A stretch of 64,000 nucleotides of DNA from Bdellovibrio sp. KM01 (GCF_013752535.1 NZ_CP058348.1:2170001-2234000), one strand, 5' to 3'. Counted from the stretch's first letter, positions 18,101 to 26,064 are shown. The notes: generated by a model from the sequence alone, not told the origin. Program-made: numbers and translations.

Positions 18101-18287
18101 CTTGCTTTTCCAAATCCAAAGGAGAAGCCCCCGGATAAGTGATTTGCACCGACAGAATCGGAAACGTCACATCCGGAAAAAGATCCACGGGCATTTTAAA
18201 TAAAGAAAACACACCCAGAATCAGGGTCAACAAAACCACACAAAGAATCGTGATCGGTCTACGAATCGAAAGACTTGGTAAATTCAT
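15183..18287 (-). CDS. RND-family efflux transporter (HAE1 type)
   Basis: Proton-driven inner-membrane pump, 1034 residues, full length for AcrB/MdtB relatives. It has the duplicated layout: TM1 then a large periplasmic porter loop, TM2-7, a second loop and TM8-12. Proton-relay residues are present: VGLLIDDAIVVREN with the paired Asp in TM4 and VVAKNSILLVDYTNH with the Lys in TM10. It starts four bases after the TolC gene stop, so both are co-translated. No membrane-fusion (adaptor) protein gene lies in this operon, which is unusual. Substrates cannot be read from sequence. Confidence 0.94.
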   Translation of the reverse strand: MNLPSLSIRRPITILCVVLLTLILGVFSLFKMPVDLFPDVTFPILSVQITYPGASPLDLEKQVSKPIEDELGGLPGLKTLTANNLDGVVVLVLEFSLGTDIKEMEQDVRNRIGNIRRDLPADMYEPVIRRFDPADQPIVTLALVAEMKDGEAYDLANEVVKPIFERLKDVGQVNIYGGRKQEIHVVIDKNKLQDRKISMLQVSQRVLETSKDTPIGKIENPKQETTLRTSGEFESLKQIEEVNVNFIGSDRPVMVKDIGQVIKSLEDQKTMGRIQGKNALLMQVYKQRGSNTVAVADNIKKNIAKANELLQTKGIKAEVKLVRDTSRPIRLNVADVNESIMIGIGLCVLVVFFFLGSARSTLITGMALPNSLLGGFVIMFAMGFTINLMTLLALSLAVGLLIDDAIVVRENIFRHLEMGKRPKDAALDGTKEVAMAVVATTLVVIAVFGPISFLQGIVGQFFKQFGLTVVFTMLISLFDAFTVAPMMSAYLAHPDEHNKGDNIVGKMLSAFDRFQTRLEDIYERLLKFTINHPKTILTGAFFVFVVSMVTVAFIPKTFLPAADAGEFSVSIELPVGSSLEATGNFVSEVEKVFDGDKAVDIVVATVGSFNNESNKASLYVRLVDPKQRSMKTTDYTEELRKRLEPFKKRAIVSIGEFDPVNSGQKPLNINLTGQDLEELNTYAEQVVARIRQIKGLVDVDTNFRAGKPEYHVIFDRNRSEALGVSTVKAGAELRNRTEGNEDTIYRENGIDYKVRVRFNEKDRDLRSNFATTLVPNANFNMIPLARVARGEESKGYSQINRQNKSRFIQVSANLAKGGALGTVSQEIEKIFKTELKPPAGIEYRFQGQADDFKDLINNMLIAIFLGVTFIYLVLASLYESFITPFTILLALPLAMTGAFIALLITGKTIDIFSLIGIVLLLGVVAKNSILLVDYTNHLLQEGMERKDALLKACRTRLRPILMTSLALIAGMIPIAIGLNEASAMRTSMGIAIIGGLISSTLLTLVVVPAAFGFIDDFRIWVRKVLAKISGYEGG

Positions 18288-18290
18288 AAC

Positions 18291-19715
18291 CTATTCCTCC
18301 ACCGTCATAAATAAACGGGCTTGGGCTTCCATTTTTCTTTGTTCAGCCTTTAAACGATTCATATTAAGTTCCGAAGTGGCCGCATCATTTTCGGCGTCGA
18401 CCACATTCATCGTAATGGTACGGCCTTTATTAAAAAGATCATTCGTCGCTCGCGAGCGATCGTTTTGCAGCTTATTAAATTGCTCGGCACTTTGCACTCG
18501 ACGTGTCATCTCTCCGTAACGTCGGTTGAGCTCACTCCAAGCGCTGTCACTTTCTAAGAGCTGACGTTCCGCCAGCAAGCGTGACGCCAAAGCATTTTTC
18601 TTAGAGGCATCTTTAGCCGCGCGTTTAACAGAAGTATCAAACATGTATTTCAAAGTTAAAGCCACCTTGGCCGTCGGATTATTTACGTCGCCCAGATTTT
18701 GAGTGGCATCTGGCATGTCTTTAGAAAAAGTATTGGTATTATAGGACCCACTTAACACCAAGTCAGGGCGGAAGCTGTCTTCGACTTCTTCTGCCTGGAC
18801 GGCGGCTGCCTTGGCCTCAAGGGATTTTAAATAAGCTTCCATTTGCACTACGCGCCCCTTGCCACCACTCACTAATGATTCCAAGGGACGAGCGGCACTT
18901 AAATCCCCTTCCAAATTCGGGAAGGAAGACATCTCTTTAAGCTCCATCGCATCGAGGACCGCTTTTTTTGCCGCCTCCAAATCATCTTCTGCGGTAATCA
19001 AGACCAGCTGACGTCCCGCCACCAAGGCCTGCCCTTGCAAAAGATCGGCACGATCACTGATCCCATCGGCCACACGACGACGAGTCCACGATTCAATTTT
19101 TTTAGCGCGCTCCAAAGAACCTTTTGCTGTTTTCAAGTTTTCCACAGCATACAGGTATTCCCAGTAAGCAGCTTCGGCCTGAACCAGGACTCCGCGGATT
19201 TTATAATCAAAGTCGCCTTTTTGTGCGGCTGTTGCAGCATCTTGACGCTCCCAACGAAGGCGTGTCGCATGACCAAAAGCATCTTTCCACAAAGATTGAG
19301 AAAGAGTTAATCCCAATTGTCCGTAACCAAATTTGCTATAAGCCGCAAACTGGGGGTTTACGATTCCTGGGTTATCAAATTGAGTAACCGTCCCCCACAG
19401 GGACGCTTGAGTACCGGAAGAAAACTTTTTAGAGAATCCAAGATTGTAGGCAAGCTGTTTACTTTCAGGAACACCGAACATCGCAAACTGACTTAAAGGA
19501 TTTTTATCACTTAAATAGCTTACTTCAGCTGACATCGCTGGAACAAATTCCAAGTCGCCGGCTAAATTTCGATCATCAGCCGCTTCTTTAGCCACATCCA
19601 AGGCCTTGATTGTTTTGTGATGGATTTCTACGGATTTCAAATACTCCTGCAAGTTCATGGCGAAGGATTGCGAAGCTACCAACAGAAAAAACGCGACACA
19701 CAGTTTGCTCGTCAT
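18291..19715 (-). CDS. TolC-family outer-membrane efflux protein
   Basis: A 474-residue outer-membrane channel with signal peptide MTSKLCVAFFLLVASQSFAM. Long heptad helices are visible, such as AEAAYWEYLYAVENLKTAKGSLERAKK and the second-repeat QSAEQFNKLQNDRSRATNDLFNKG. These are typical of the periplasmic coiled-coil barrel, with beta-rich stretches between. It is first in the operon with the RND pump four bases downstream. The adaptor normally encoded beside such pairs is absent here and must come from elsewhere if the tripartite model applies. Confidence 0.9.
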   Translation of the reverse strand: MTSKLCVAFFLLVASQSFAMNLQEYLKSVEIHHKTIKALDVAKEAADDRNLAGDLEFVPAMSAEVSYLSDKNPLSQFAMFGVPESKQLAYNLGFSKKFSSGTQASLWGTVTQFDNPGIVNPQFAAYSKFGYGQLGLTLSQSLWKDAFGHATRLRWERQDAATAAQKGDFDYKIRGVLVQAEAAYWEYLYAVENLKTAKGSLERAKKIESWTRRRVADGISDRADLLQGQALVAGRQLVLITAEDDLEAAKKAVLDAMELKEMSSFPNLEGDLSAARPLESLVSGGKGRVVQMEAYLKSLEAKAAAVQAEEVEDSFRPDLVLSGSYNTNTFSKDMPDATQNLGDVNNPTAKVALTLKYMFDTSVKRAAKDASKKNALASRLLAERQLLESDSAWSELNRRYGEMTRRVQSAEQFNKLQNDRSRATNDLFNKGRTITMNVVDAENDAATSELNMNRLKAEQRKMEAQARLFMTVEE

Positions 19716-19863
19716 AGAGATAAGTCCTTCCGTGACTCATTCTTGTTTACCCGAAAAGCGTAAAATAATTAGGGTCAGTAAACAACTCTTTCGATACAAC
19801 ACTTTTAACATTCAAAAAAACAGCTCAGAGGAGTGAAATAGAGTGGCGATTTTAGAAAAAGCA

Positions 19864-19886
19864 AAACCCTCGGCTGGCGAGGGTTT
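19864..19886 (-). terminator. Terminator after the Cys-rich lipoprotein gene
   Basis: Stem AAACCCTCG / CGAGGGTTT around GCTGG. Reading on the minus strand it is followed by TTGCTTTTTC, about 40 bases after the lipoprotein stop. The rest of the 19716-19926 gap shows nothing else beyond the TolC promoter region. Confidence 0.8.
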
Positions 19887-19926
19887 CCCGAACATTTTGA
19901 TTCAAATGTTAAGACCGAAAAGAGAC

Positions 19927-20124
19927 TTAATTGCTCTTTTTATCTTCCGCAGCGTGGCAGTCCGCACAACCAGAAGCAGAAGCTTTTTTATCTACGGCAC
20001 ATTCGCCACCGTGACATGCCGATTTGGCCTTATCCATACCACATGCACAAGATTCTTTTTTTGCAGTCGATGCACACGCACCCAAGAACAAAGCGACTAA
20101 AGATGCGAACACGATTTTTTTCAT
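19927..20124 (-). CDS. Small cysteine-rich lipoprotein
   Basis: A 65-residue precursor: MKKIVFASLVALFLGACAS gives a signal peptide with lipobox LGAC, leaving a mature lipoprotein of under 50 residues. The mature part is Lys/Ala-rich with six further Cys in CACGM, ACHGGECAVD and GCADCHAAE. CHGGEC and CADCH resemble metal- or heme-binding spacing, but there is no CXXCH, so covalent c-type heme is unlikely. Metal binding or disulfide structure is inferred. It has its own terminator. Confidence 0.78.
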   Translation of the reverse strand: MKKIVFASLVALFLGACASTAKKESCACGMDKAKSACHGGECAVDKKASASGCADCHAAEDKKSN

Positions 20125-20370
20125 CGGGACTCCCTATGTTGATTATCAAAGTAATTGAATTTTGTGATTATTTCTCGGGCAGATCAAGGGAAGTCTTCCA
20201 GACGCACCATGATACTAGCCCTCTGCACCAATGAGTAATTTCAGAGCAGAAACATCGTCCCGCCTGCACTTAACGCAAGGTGATATTCCCCGAACCAAAA
20301 ACTGACAGAATCAATTGTTGAAACTCCAATAAGTCTCAAGGTAAAAATTTATCCATTCGCGGGGGGAATA

Positions 20371-21327
20371 ATGGATTTCGTGAGGGGCATGAAATTCGCT
20401 ACGTTTATGGGAGTCTTTGCAACAGCTTTGCTGAGTGCAAATACGACGCTGGCCGAGGAGTCATCACAGACGATGCCTCCGGTACACGCATCACAAACGG
20501 GCGATTCACAGCAAGCGGTACCCGCTCCATATACAGATAAACCACAATGGCATCAATTCTATATGATTGATGATACCAACTTGGATCAAGTCACAGTTCG
20601 CGGCGCTCAAACGATGCCGATGGAACTGATGGCTCCGACGGAACTGATCTCAACATTTGCAAGAAAAGTTAAAGTTGCAGTCGTGAACTTGCTTCGTTGG
20701 AATCAATACAATTACGACATGCCAGTACCAACTGAAAAGTACATGCGCAAATTGCACTTCGGCCGCTGGATCAATGATCCTACAGACGAAACCTGCATGA
20801 ATACGCGTGCAAAGGTCTTGGTTCGTGATTCCAAAGGCGAAATCACTTATCGCAACGGTAAAACATGCGTCGTGGAAGATGGTCTTTGGGACGATCCGTA
20901 CACGAACACTGAAATCACTTCGTCTCGCCAAATTCAGATTGATCATATGGTGCCACTTAAAAACGCCTATATGTCAGGTGCATTTAACTGGGATTATAAA
21001 ACACGCTGTTTGTATGCGAATTACATGGGCTTGAGAGAGCACCTGGTTTCAGCCGAAGCTCACCAAAACATGTCCAAAGGTGATAGCGGTCCAGAAGGTT
21101 ACCTTCCACCGTTTGAACCAGGTCGCTGCCAATACATCCGTAACTGGATCGCCATCAAAATGATCTGGCGTTTGACGTTGAATCCTGAAGAAGCGAAAGC
21201 TATCAGCGACAACATCATCAAGTACAACTGCAAGGCTTCTGATTTCGTCTTTACTAAAGATGAATTGGACAACCAACGCAACGTTATCACGCAGAACTTA
21301 AACTTCTGTATGATCAATAAAAGATAA
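20371..21327 (+). CDS. Secreted HNH-type (DUF1524-like) nuclease
   Basis: A 318-residue protein with a signal peptide (MKFATFMGVFATALLSANTTLAEE after a short leader). The C-terminal domain carries an HNH-like core: QIQIDHMVPLKNAYMSGAFNW, then SAEAHQNMSKGDSGPEGYLPP, then RCQYIRNWIAIKMIW. This is the DHxVPLKxA...NxSKGD...C-x-Y-x2-xW pattern of secreted DUF1524/HNH endonucleases. Export suggests nuclease activity on extracellular or prey DNA, which would suit a predator. ATG at 20371 follows GGGGGA; the ATG at 20389 is also possible. Its stop overlaps the pseudouridine synthase start. Confidence 0.85.
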   Translation: MDFVRGMKFATFMGVFATALLSANTTLAEESSQTMPPVHASQTGDSQQAVPAPYTDKPQWHQFYMIDDTNLDQVTVRGAQTMPMELMAPTELISTFARKVKVAVVNLLRWNQYNYDMPVPTEKYMRKLHFGRWINDPTDETCMNTRAKVLVRDSKGEITYRNGKTCVVEDGLWDDPYTNTEITSSRQIQIDHMVPLKNAYMSGAFNWDYKTRCLYANYMGLREHLVSAEAHQNMSKGDSGPEGYLPPFEPGRCQYIRNWIAIKMIWRLTLNPEEAKAISDNIIKYNCKASDFVFTKDELDNQRNVITQNLNFCMINKR

Positions 21328-22007
21328 TGTTTAAAATTCTGTTCGAGGACGACTGGTTTTTAGCGGCTGAAAAGCCCGCCGGTCTTCCTTCGCAAGCGAC
21401 GGTGGACAAAAGCCGTCCTGACTTCTTCACCCAATTAAAAAAACAACTGCAGGCAGAACGCGGCACTGATTTCTATCTGGCCCTGCACCACCGCCTGGAC
21501 CGCGACACTTCCGGCGTCATGATCTTTGCTAAAAACAAAGAAGCGAATGATCCTTTGGCCAATATGTTTAAAAAGCATTTGATCCAAAAAACCTATCGTT
21601 GTCTGACCCGCAATCGCAAAATGCCAGAAACCTGGGAAATCCAGAACCATCTGGCTGAAGTGAAAGATCACAAACTAAAAAAAACCAAGATGAAATCCAC
21701 CACTTCCGGTGGTGATAAAGCTCACACCAAGTTCCGTCTGATTGAAAAATTCAAAGCAGGAATGATGGTGGAGGCTCAACCGTTAACGGGACGAATGCAC
21801 CAAATCCGTGTGCATTTGGCAGAAGAACACATGGGTATCTTTGGCGACGACATCTACCCGTGCAATAAAACACCAGTGGCTCCCCGCTTGATGCTGCATG
21901 CATTAAGCCTGGAATTCACTCATCCCTTTACCCAAGTTCCGATAAAAATAGAATCTGCTTTACCCGAGGATATGAAAGAATTTATTCTTTTACTGAAATC
22001 CACTTAA
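21327..22007 (+). CDS. RluA-family pseudouridine synthase
   Basis: RNA-modifying enzyme converting uridine to pseudouridine in rRNA or tRNA. It has the catalytic motif HHRLDRDTSGVMIFAK (Asp nucleophile), an N-terminal DDWFLAAEKPAGLPSQ strand and the later LTGRMHQIRVHLA motif. Length 226 is at the short end; no S4 domain is present, as in RluA/RluC-like short forms. It overlaps the nuclease gene (TAATG), so the two are co-translated although functionally unlike. Target base not predictable here. Confidence 0.92.
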   Translation: MFKILFEDDWFLAAEKPAGLPSQATVDKSRPDFFTQLKKQLQAERGTDFYLALHHRLDRDTSGVMIFAKNKEANDPLANMFKKHLIQKTYRCLTRNRKMPETWEIQNHLAEVKDHKLKKTKMKSTTSGGDKAHTKFRLIEKFKAGMMVEAQPLTGRMHQIRVHLAEEHMGIFGDDIYPCNKTPVAPRLMLHALSLEFTHPFTQVPIKIESALPEDMKEFILLLKST

Positions 22008-22184
22008 CCGCAGGTTCGCCGCGATTTATTCCAGCGATCTATTTCTCCGACGAACAACCTTGTTTATTACAGAATTTTCCCCGGACATGGTGGACAGAGG
22101 CTAGTGATCCTCGGATACCCTCATTTCCGGTAGCACATTTCCGACATGTAATCCAACAATGGCTCATAACGGAGAGAAGGAACC

Positions 22185-22583
22185 ATGCCGGATATGGAAA
22201 AGAAAATACCAACAATCATCGTTCGCAAACCTCAAACCGACAGCGGATCAAAGTCCGGAGCTGAGGACACGGGAATGATTGATTTCATCCCCAACAAAAA
22301 CGAGATTATAGAAAAAACTCGGATCAAACTCGAGGAAATCCTCAAGTTGATCGTCGACTTTCCGGAAGAAATTTCTGTGACAGTCACTCAAGGTGAACGC
22401 ACAACGATCTTCAATATCGATTGTTCAAAAAGAAATTTCGGAAGAATGTTAGGTTCTCGCGGTAAAATGATCGGAAGTCTTCGCAATGTGATTCTTGCGA
22501 TGACGGCACGTCATGGAATTCGCTCGATTATCGAAGTTCCTTACTTTTCTCAAGACATGAAACCCCTGAAACAATCGGCATAA
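22185..22583 (+). CDS. KH-domain RNA-binding protein (KhpA-like)
   Basis: A 132-residue protein with an N-terminal polar extension (residues 1-45) and one KH domain. The domain shows ISVTVTQGERTTIFNIDCSKRNFGRMLGSRGKMIGSLRNVI, with GSRG as the GxxG loop that holds single-stranded RNA. KhpA/YlqC proteins are usually 75-90 residues, so the N-terminal tail is additional. AGAGAAGGA precedes the ATG. It stands before an XRE regulator with a 63-base gap. A role as a global RNA chaperone is inferred from family. Confidence 0.85.
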   Translation: MPDMEKKIPTIIVRKPQTDSGSKSGAEDTGMIDFIPNKNEIIEKTRIKLEEILKLIVDFPEEISVTVTQGERTTIFNIDCSKRNFGRMLGSRGKMIGSLRNVILAMTARHGIRSIIEVPYFSQDMKPLKQSA

Positions 22584-22590
22584 ACAGAGT

Positions 22591-22632
22591 CACAATTAGC
22601 CAAACTAGACTGTCACTTTTTAGCACAATTAG
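22591..22632 (+). promoter_or_regulatory. Paired CACAATTAG direct repeats upstream of an XRE gene
   Basis: CACAATTAG occurs at 22591-22599 and 22624-22632, exactly 33 bases apart (about three helical turns). The second copy abuts the likely -10 region of the gene at 22647. This could be an autoregulatory operator; inference only. Confidence 0.35.
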
Positions 22633-22646
22633 TATGCTTATCTAAT

Positions 22647-23933
22647 ATGAGTAACGAACTAATTGAAATCGATTCGAAGGCCTTACGCAATTTACTAAAG
22701 CATCACCAGATGTCCCAGTACGATCTTGCGGTAAGGCTCGATATCTCGACGAAAACCATCCAACGCTGGATGAACCAAAGTATTCGCCGAGTCAAGCCAG
22801 AGACAATTGAAAAACTCATGGAAGTTTTGGGACCGACTGCGGGGGAAATCAAAAGAGACTCCCCTGCTTTAAGCTTGCGCCCCACAGATAAAGCCGTGGC
22901 GGAGCTTTGCTCTGAAAGATCTTTTCAATCCATTCGTTTAACCGACGATTGGAATCGCTATCTGGAAATTCTAAAATCCATTCACACCGAAGCTTTACCA
23001 AGTGAGCAGTGCTTTGTGATTTCCCGAAACATCGGAATTTCCTCTTTCTATCTGGGAAAATTCCAGGCTGCCAAAATTTACCTTAGCAAAGCCATGAAAT
23101 ACGCAGAGCTTTTGCAAAACGAAAATCACATGGGAGATGTTCGCAATTGGTTCGCACGCTTGGATGAAGCTGTCGGAAATCTTTTTAAGGCCGACGATTA
23201 TTTAAATCAGAACCTGCAAAACCTTGAAAAGATCACTCGCCCCAGTGTTCTGGCGGAGTATTCCTATGTCCGTGGCCGCGTGCATTTACACCGCTGGCAA
23301 AATGCGGAAGCGGAAGTGCAATTGCGCCGGGGTCTGCTGACAACACTGAAGACCCGTTCTAAACCATATCCATTGCTGGCGGCTTGGATGTATCTTCACT
23401 TGGTGCACTTATACTTGCGGACTAAGAATCTTCCTAAAGCCCAAGCATGCGGCCGTCGCTTTTTAAAGACGGCGGAAAGATCCGGCTGGGGGCGCGGCAT
23501 TTTGTTAGGGAATTATTATTTGGGAATCATTGCCAAGTTTAAAAATGGCCCGACCACGCTTTCGGCTCAGTATTTTGGAAAAGCGCGCTTGATGCACAAA
23601 TGCACTCTGGTGGATCGTTATTGTCCTTTACTTTCCCAAGCTGAGTTTTTGTATTTCATTTTAAAGGGACGTTATGCTGAAGCCAGAACCATACTTGCTC
23701 ACCGCTTGTATAAAACTCGCCGGGCTGAATTCTATTTGGCTTCCACGACAATCGATGGGCTTTTACTTTCTAAGTTAAACCCGGGCAGCCACGGAATTCG
23801 CAAAAGCATGATCACTAAGGCCAAGGAATATTATCAAGCGCAGGGAATTCAATATCCCCTGGCTTTGATTGAAAAACTGGAAGGGCGCAACGAAGTGGCA
23901 CCTCAAGAAATTGCTGAATTTTACTACTACTAA
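22647..23933 (+). CDS. XRE regulator with TPR-like helical repeat domain
   Basis: A 428-residue protein. Residues about 8-60 form a helix-turn-helix: LRNLLKHHQMSQYDLAVRLDISTKTIQRWMNQSIRRVKPETIEKL. The remainder is all helical, with tetratricopeptide-like units such as ISSFYLGKFQAAKIYLSKAMKYAELL and YLHLVHLYLRTKNLPKAQACGRRFLKTAERSG. This layout resembles peptide-sensing regulators (RRNPP-like), but no partner peptide gene is seen. No strong ribosome-binding site precedes the ATG. Direct repeats in the upstream gap may be its operator. Confidence 0.82.
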   Translation: MSNELIEIDSKALRNLLKHHQMSQYDLAVRLDISTKTIQRWMNQSIRRVKPETIEKLMEVLGPTAGEIKRDSPALSLRPTDKAVAELCSERSFQSIRLTDDWNRYLEILKSIHTEALPSEQCFVISRNIGISSFYLGKFQAAKIYLSKAMKYAELLQNENHMGDVRNWFARLDEAVGNLFKADDYLNQNLQNLEKITRPSVLAEYSYVRGRVHLHRWQNAEAEVQLRRGLLTTLKTRSKPYPLLAAWMYLHLVHLYLRTKNLPKAQACGRRFLKTAERSGWGRGILLGNYYLGIIAKFKNGPTTLSAQYFGKARLMHKCTLVDRYCPLLSQAEFLYFILKGRYAEARTILAHRLYKTRRAEFYLASTTIDGLLLSKLNPGSHGIRKSMITKAKEYYQAQGIQYPLALIEKLEGRNEVAPQEIAEFYYY

Positions 23934-23952
23934 TCTGCACTCTTTAGAAACT

Positions 23953-23980
23953 AAAAACCCCACATCGCTGTGGGGTTTTT
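23953..23980. terminator. Bidirectional terminator
   Basis: AAAAACCCCAC-ATCGCT-GTGGGGTTTTT is symmetrical with A's before and T's after. It serves both the plus-strand XRE gene and the minus-strand secreted-protein gene. Confidence 0.92.
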
Positions 23981-23989
23981 AAAAAGTCA

Positions 23990-24448
23990 TTATTTTTTTG
24001 CGAAAGTGCAAGTATCTGAAGTCGTTCCGTTACCGTAGTCTTCGCTGTATGTGTATTCAGCTTTAACTGACAAAGCGGCCTCGGTGCGAGACAATACGAA
24101 GTTTGTTTCTTCGCCTTCCCAACCCCAGTCACCCATTTTGATTTCTGTTGCAGTGACGCTTTCAGGTTTAGTGATCGCAGAAGAATAAATCGCCACGTCT
24201 TTGAAAGCTTCTGTATCACCAGCAGTCAGGTTAACGTAAACGCTGCCTTTACCATTGATAACTGAATAGTCGAATTTCAAGCTGCAAGGGTGACCGTTAG
24301 CTGCTTTACCTGCAGTCAAATCGTAACCGCGAGTGTATGAGCGAAGAAGTTGGAAGGTATTCAAAGCTTCATCAGGCAATTGAGATGCTTGAGCGAAACC
24401 AGAAATCATAAGACCAGTCAAAAGAACCACTGACGAAAGCGCTTTCAT
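23990..24448 (-). CDS. Secreted protein, NG-x-PC-x-L family
   Basis: A 152-residue exported protein with signal peptide MKALSSVVLLTGLMISGFAQA. The mature part is beta-rich with two Cys: NGHPCSLKFDY near residue 55 and a C-terminal DTCTFAKK. A similar arrangement (PNGAPCRLDVSY and a late Cys) occurs in the secreted protein at 40.1 kb, suggesting a paralogous family with one disulfide. No function known. Strong AGGGAG-type ribosome-binding site before the ATG. Confidence 0.78.
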   Translation of the reverse strand: MKALSSVVLLTGLMISGFAQASQLPDEALNTFQLLRSYTRGYDLTAGKAANGHPCSLKFDYSVINGKGSVYVNLTAGDTEAFKDVAIYSSAITKPESVTATEIKMGDWGWEGEETNFVLSRTEAALSVKAEYTYSEDYGNGTTSDTCTFAKK

Positions 24449-24564
24449 AAAAAACTCCCTATTAGGTTTTGGCTGGAACCTCTTTTACCCGGGAATGGCT
24501 TTTTATGAAACAATATTCTCTGGGACCATAGAAGGATTACCCGACTCTAACGAGATTCTAACAA

Positions 24565-25092
24565 TTAGGGCTCGTCGGGAGTCTCTAGAGCACTCTCACA
24601 AACCAGATCTGCTTGTTTTACAGAGCAGGAATAGAGTTCATTTGAATCCGCAGAAGGACTGGAAATACGACCATAAACCGTCGCACCCAGCTGCCAGAAC
24701 TTAAGCTGACCGATACCCCAGGGACGAGGGATTTGGGCTTGTTGAAAGGCCGCCTCGTATATCGCCATCGCAGAATAGCTGCCACCCGGCGTATAGTAAA
24801 AACAGCGGGGATCCCGGGCCACTTGCTGACAGCCCTGATTGGAACAAACGTAATCGTTTAAAATCACATCTATCGGTGAATCCGCATGGTAAACGGTGAC
24901 CTTGTTCTCGCTCCCCGCCGCGGTAATGGAAAAGCCCATAAAGTTATTGGAAGGCTTATTTAAGCCCAGATTGTTCTGCTTAGCATAGATCTGCAAGACC
25001 TCCAGCAAGTCTCCTTTAAAGGAGCTTTCTGCCGCAAGGACCGGTACCGATAGAAAAAGACCACATAAGAACAGTCTGAACGAATTTCCCAT
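24565..25092 (-). CDS. Secreted hypothetical protein
   Basis: About 175 residues with signal peptide MGNSFRLFLCGLFLSVPVLAAE. The first mature stretch, FKGDLLEVLQIYAKQNNLGLNKPSNNFMGFSITAAG, resembles the helix-strand start of secretin/STN-like short domains (self-interacting region before DVILNDYVCS). The remainder has several Cys (NDYVCSNQGCQQVARDPRCFYY) that could form disulfides. The STN-like reading is tentative. The start at 25092 is preferred to 25113 because it directly begins the signal peptide. It is monocistronic. Confidence 0.65.
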   Translation of the reverse strand: MGNSFRLFLCGLFLSVPVLAAESSFKGDLLEVLQIYAKQNNLGLNKPSNNFMGFSITAAGSENKVTVYHADSPIDVILNDYVCSNQGCQQVARDPRCFYYTPGGSYSAMAIYEAAFQQAQIPRPWGIGQLKFWQLGATVYGRISSPSADSNELYSCSVKQADLVCESALETPDEP

Positions 25093-25183
25093 ACAGGGTA
25101 GATCGGAACCCACCCCTATTACTTAACCAAACGTCTGAACGACTAGACTAGGTTATGTAAAACGCGACAACCGTACTGTAGCA

Positions 25184-25597
25184 CTATGATTCATCGGGGA
25201 AGGTTTCGAACTTCATGACCTTTTCGAGATCGACATCCCAATTGGCTTTGCTTGCACAAAAAATATGGGCATTGGGTCTAACAGAAAGCTCGCCGTCTAA
25301 ACTTCCCGCAGGAACAACCAGCAACTGCCCATTCATCTGCAAACCTGGTAAAGCCGAACCGCATTCCTGGCAAAAACTTTTGGAATGGCGGGTTCCTGGC
25401 AGATTGAAACTCTGAACCTTATCCTCACCACTCAGCCAATTGAGGCGCGCTTTGGAAGAGAACAAGTTCGCTGCGTGAGCAGAACCTGTGTCCTTTTGGC
25501 AGTGCCTGCAGTGACATAAAAAGAAACTTTCAAAGCTGCCCTCGACTTTGAATTTAACCCGCTGACACAAACAAGAACCCTGATATTGATTACTCAT
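25184..25597 (-). CDS. GFA-domain (CENP-V/Mss4-like zinc) protein
   Basis: A 137-residue cytoplasmic protein of the glutathione-dependent formaldehyde-activating (GFA) domain family. Zinc-binding cysteines are visible in order: GSCLCQRVKFKV, CHCRHCQKDTGSA and FCQECGSALP. Despite the family name, catalysis of S-hydroxymethylglutathione formation is doubtful for most members. Length matches the family. It is separate from the tRNA gene by about 120 bases. Confidence 0.9.
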   Translation of the reverse strand: MSNQYQGSCLCQRVKFKVEGSFESFFLCHCRHCQKDTGSAHAANLFSSKARLNWLSGEDKVQSFNLPGTRHSKSFCQECGSALPGLQMNGQLLVVPAGSLDGELSVRPNAHIFCASKANWDVDLEKVMKFETFPDES

Positions 25598-25719
25598 TGG
25601 ATTATGGTGCCATACTTGCCTGATATTATGGCAAGTTTTTGGTTTTTAGATTTTAACGCTGCGCCTAAAGTTGACCTTTAAGTAAAGACAGGTATCATCT
25701 GTTCTTCTTCGCACGATTT

Positions 25720-25811
25720 GCCTCGGTGGCGAAATTGGTAGACGCACAGGACTTAAAATCCTGGGATTCCTTTACAGGGTCGTGCCGGTTCGATTCCGGC
25801 CCGAGGCACCA
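25720..25811 (+). tRNA. tRNA-Leu(UAA)
   Basis: Cloverleaf with acceptor GCCTCGG/CCGAGGC, anticodon stem CAGGA/TCCTG around loop CTTAAAA (anticodon TAA, read UAA), T arm GCCGG-TTCGATT-CCGGC, and a long class II variable arm of about 20 bases as expected for Leu. The discriminator A and CCA end are encoded. Decodes UUA, and UUG by wobble. Confidence 0.97.
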
Positions 25812-25953
25812 CTTCCTCTTCTTTTGCTTCGGACAGTCCTCGCTCGGGCTTACTTCTTCTTCGTTAGTTTGTTTATTGGCTCGATGTTTTTTCTGTGGCT
25901 TCGTTGTGGCTACAGAGGCCTGCGGAACTCGCAAAAGAAGAGGAAGTGGTGCT
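25806..25953. repeat. Perfect 22-bp inverted repeat starting in the tRNA-Leu 3' end
   Basis: Bases 25806-25827 (from the tRNA's last GC through CCA, then CTTCCTCTTCTTTTGC) are the exact complement of 25932-25953. About 104 bases separate the arms. The enclosed sequence has no credible gene. The region up to 26000 also has a small GCCC-TAC-GGGC hairpin. Confidence 0.8.
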
Positions 25954-26000
25954 CAGTGTTGGGTGACGCTGGCCCTACGGGCGCCGCGTTTTTGGGGAAT

Positions 26001-26031
26001 AAAAAACCCGCTGTTTATTTAAGTCAGCGGT
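26001..26031 (-). terminator. Terminator of the HxlR gene
   Basis: Read on the minus strand, stem CCGCTG/CAGCGG (26008-26013 and 26025-26030) is followed by GGGTTTTTT. Lies about 35 bases past the HxlR stop. Confidence 0.8.
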
Positions 26032-26064
26032 GTTCGATGTTTGTTTTGATCAATTCACGAGTGC

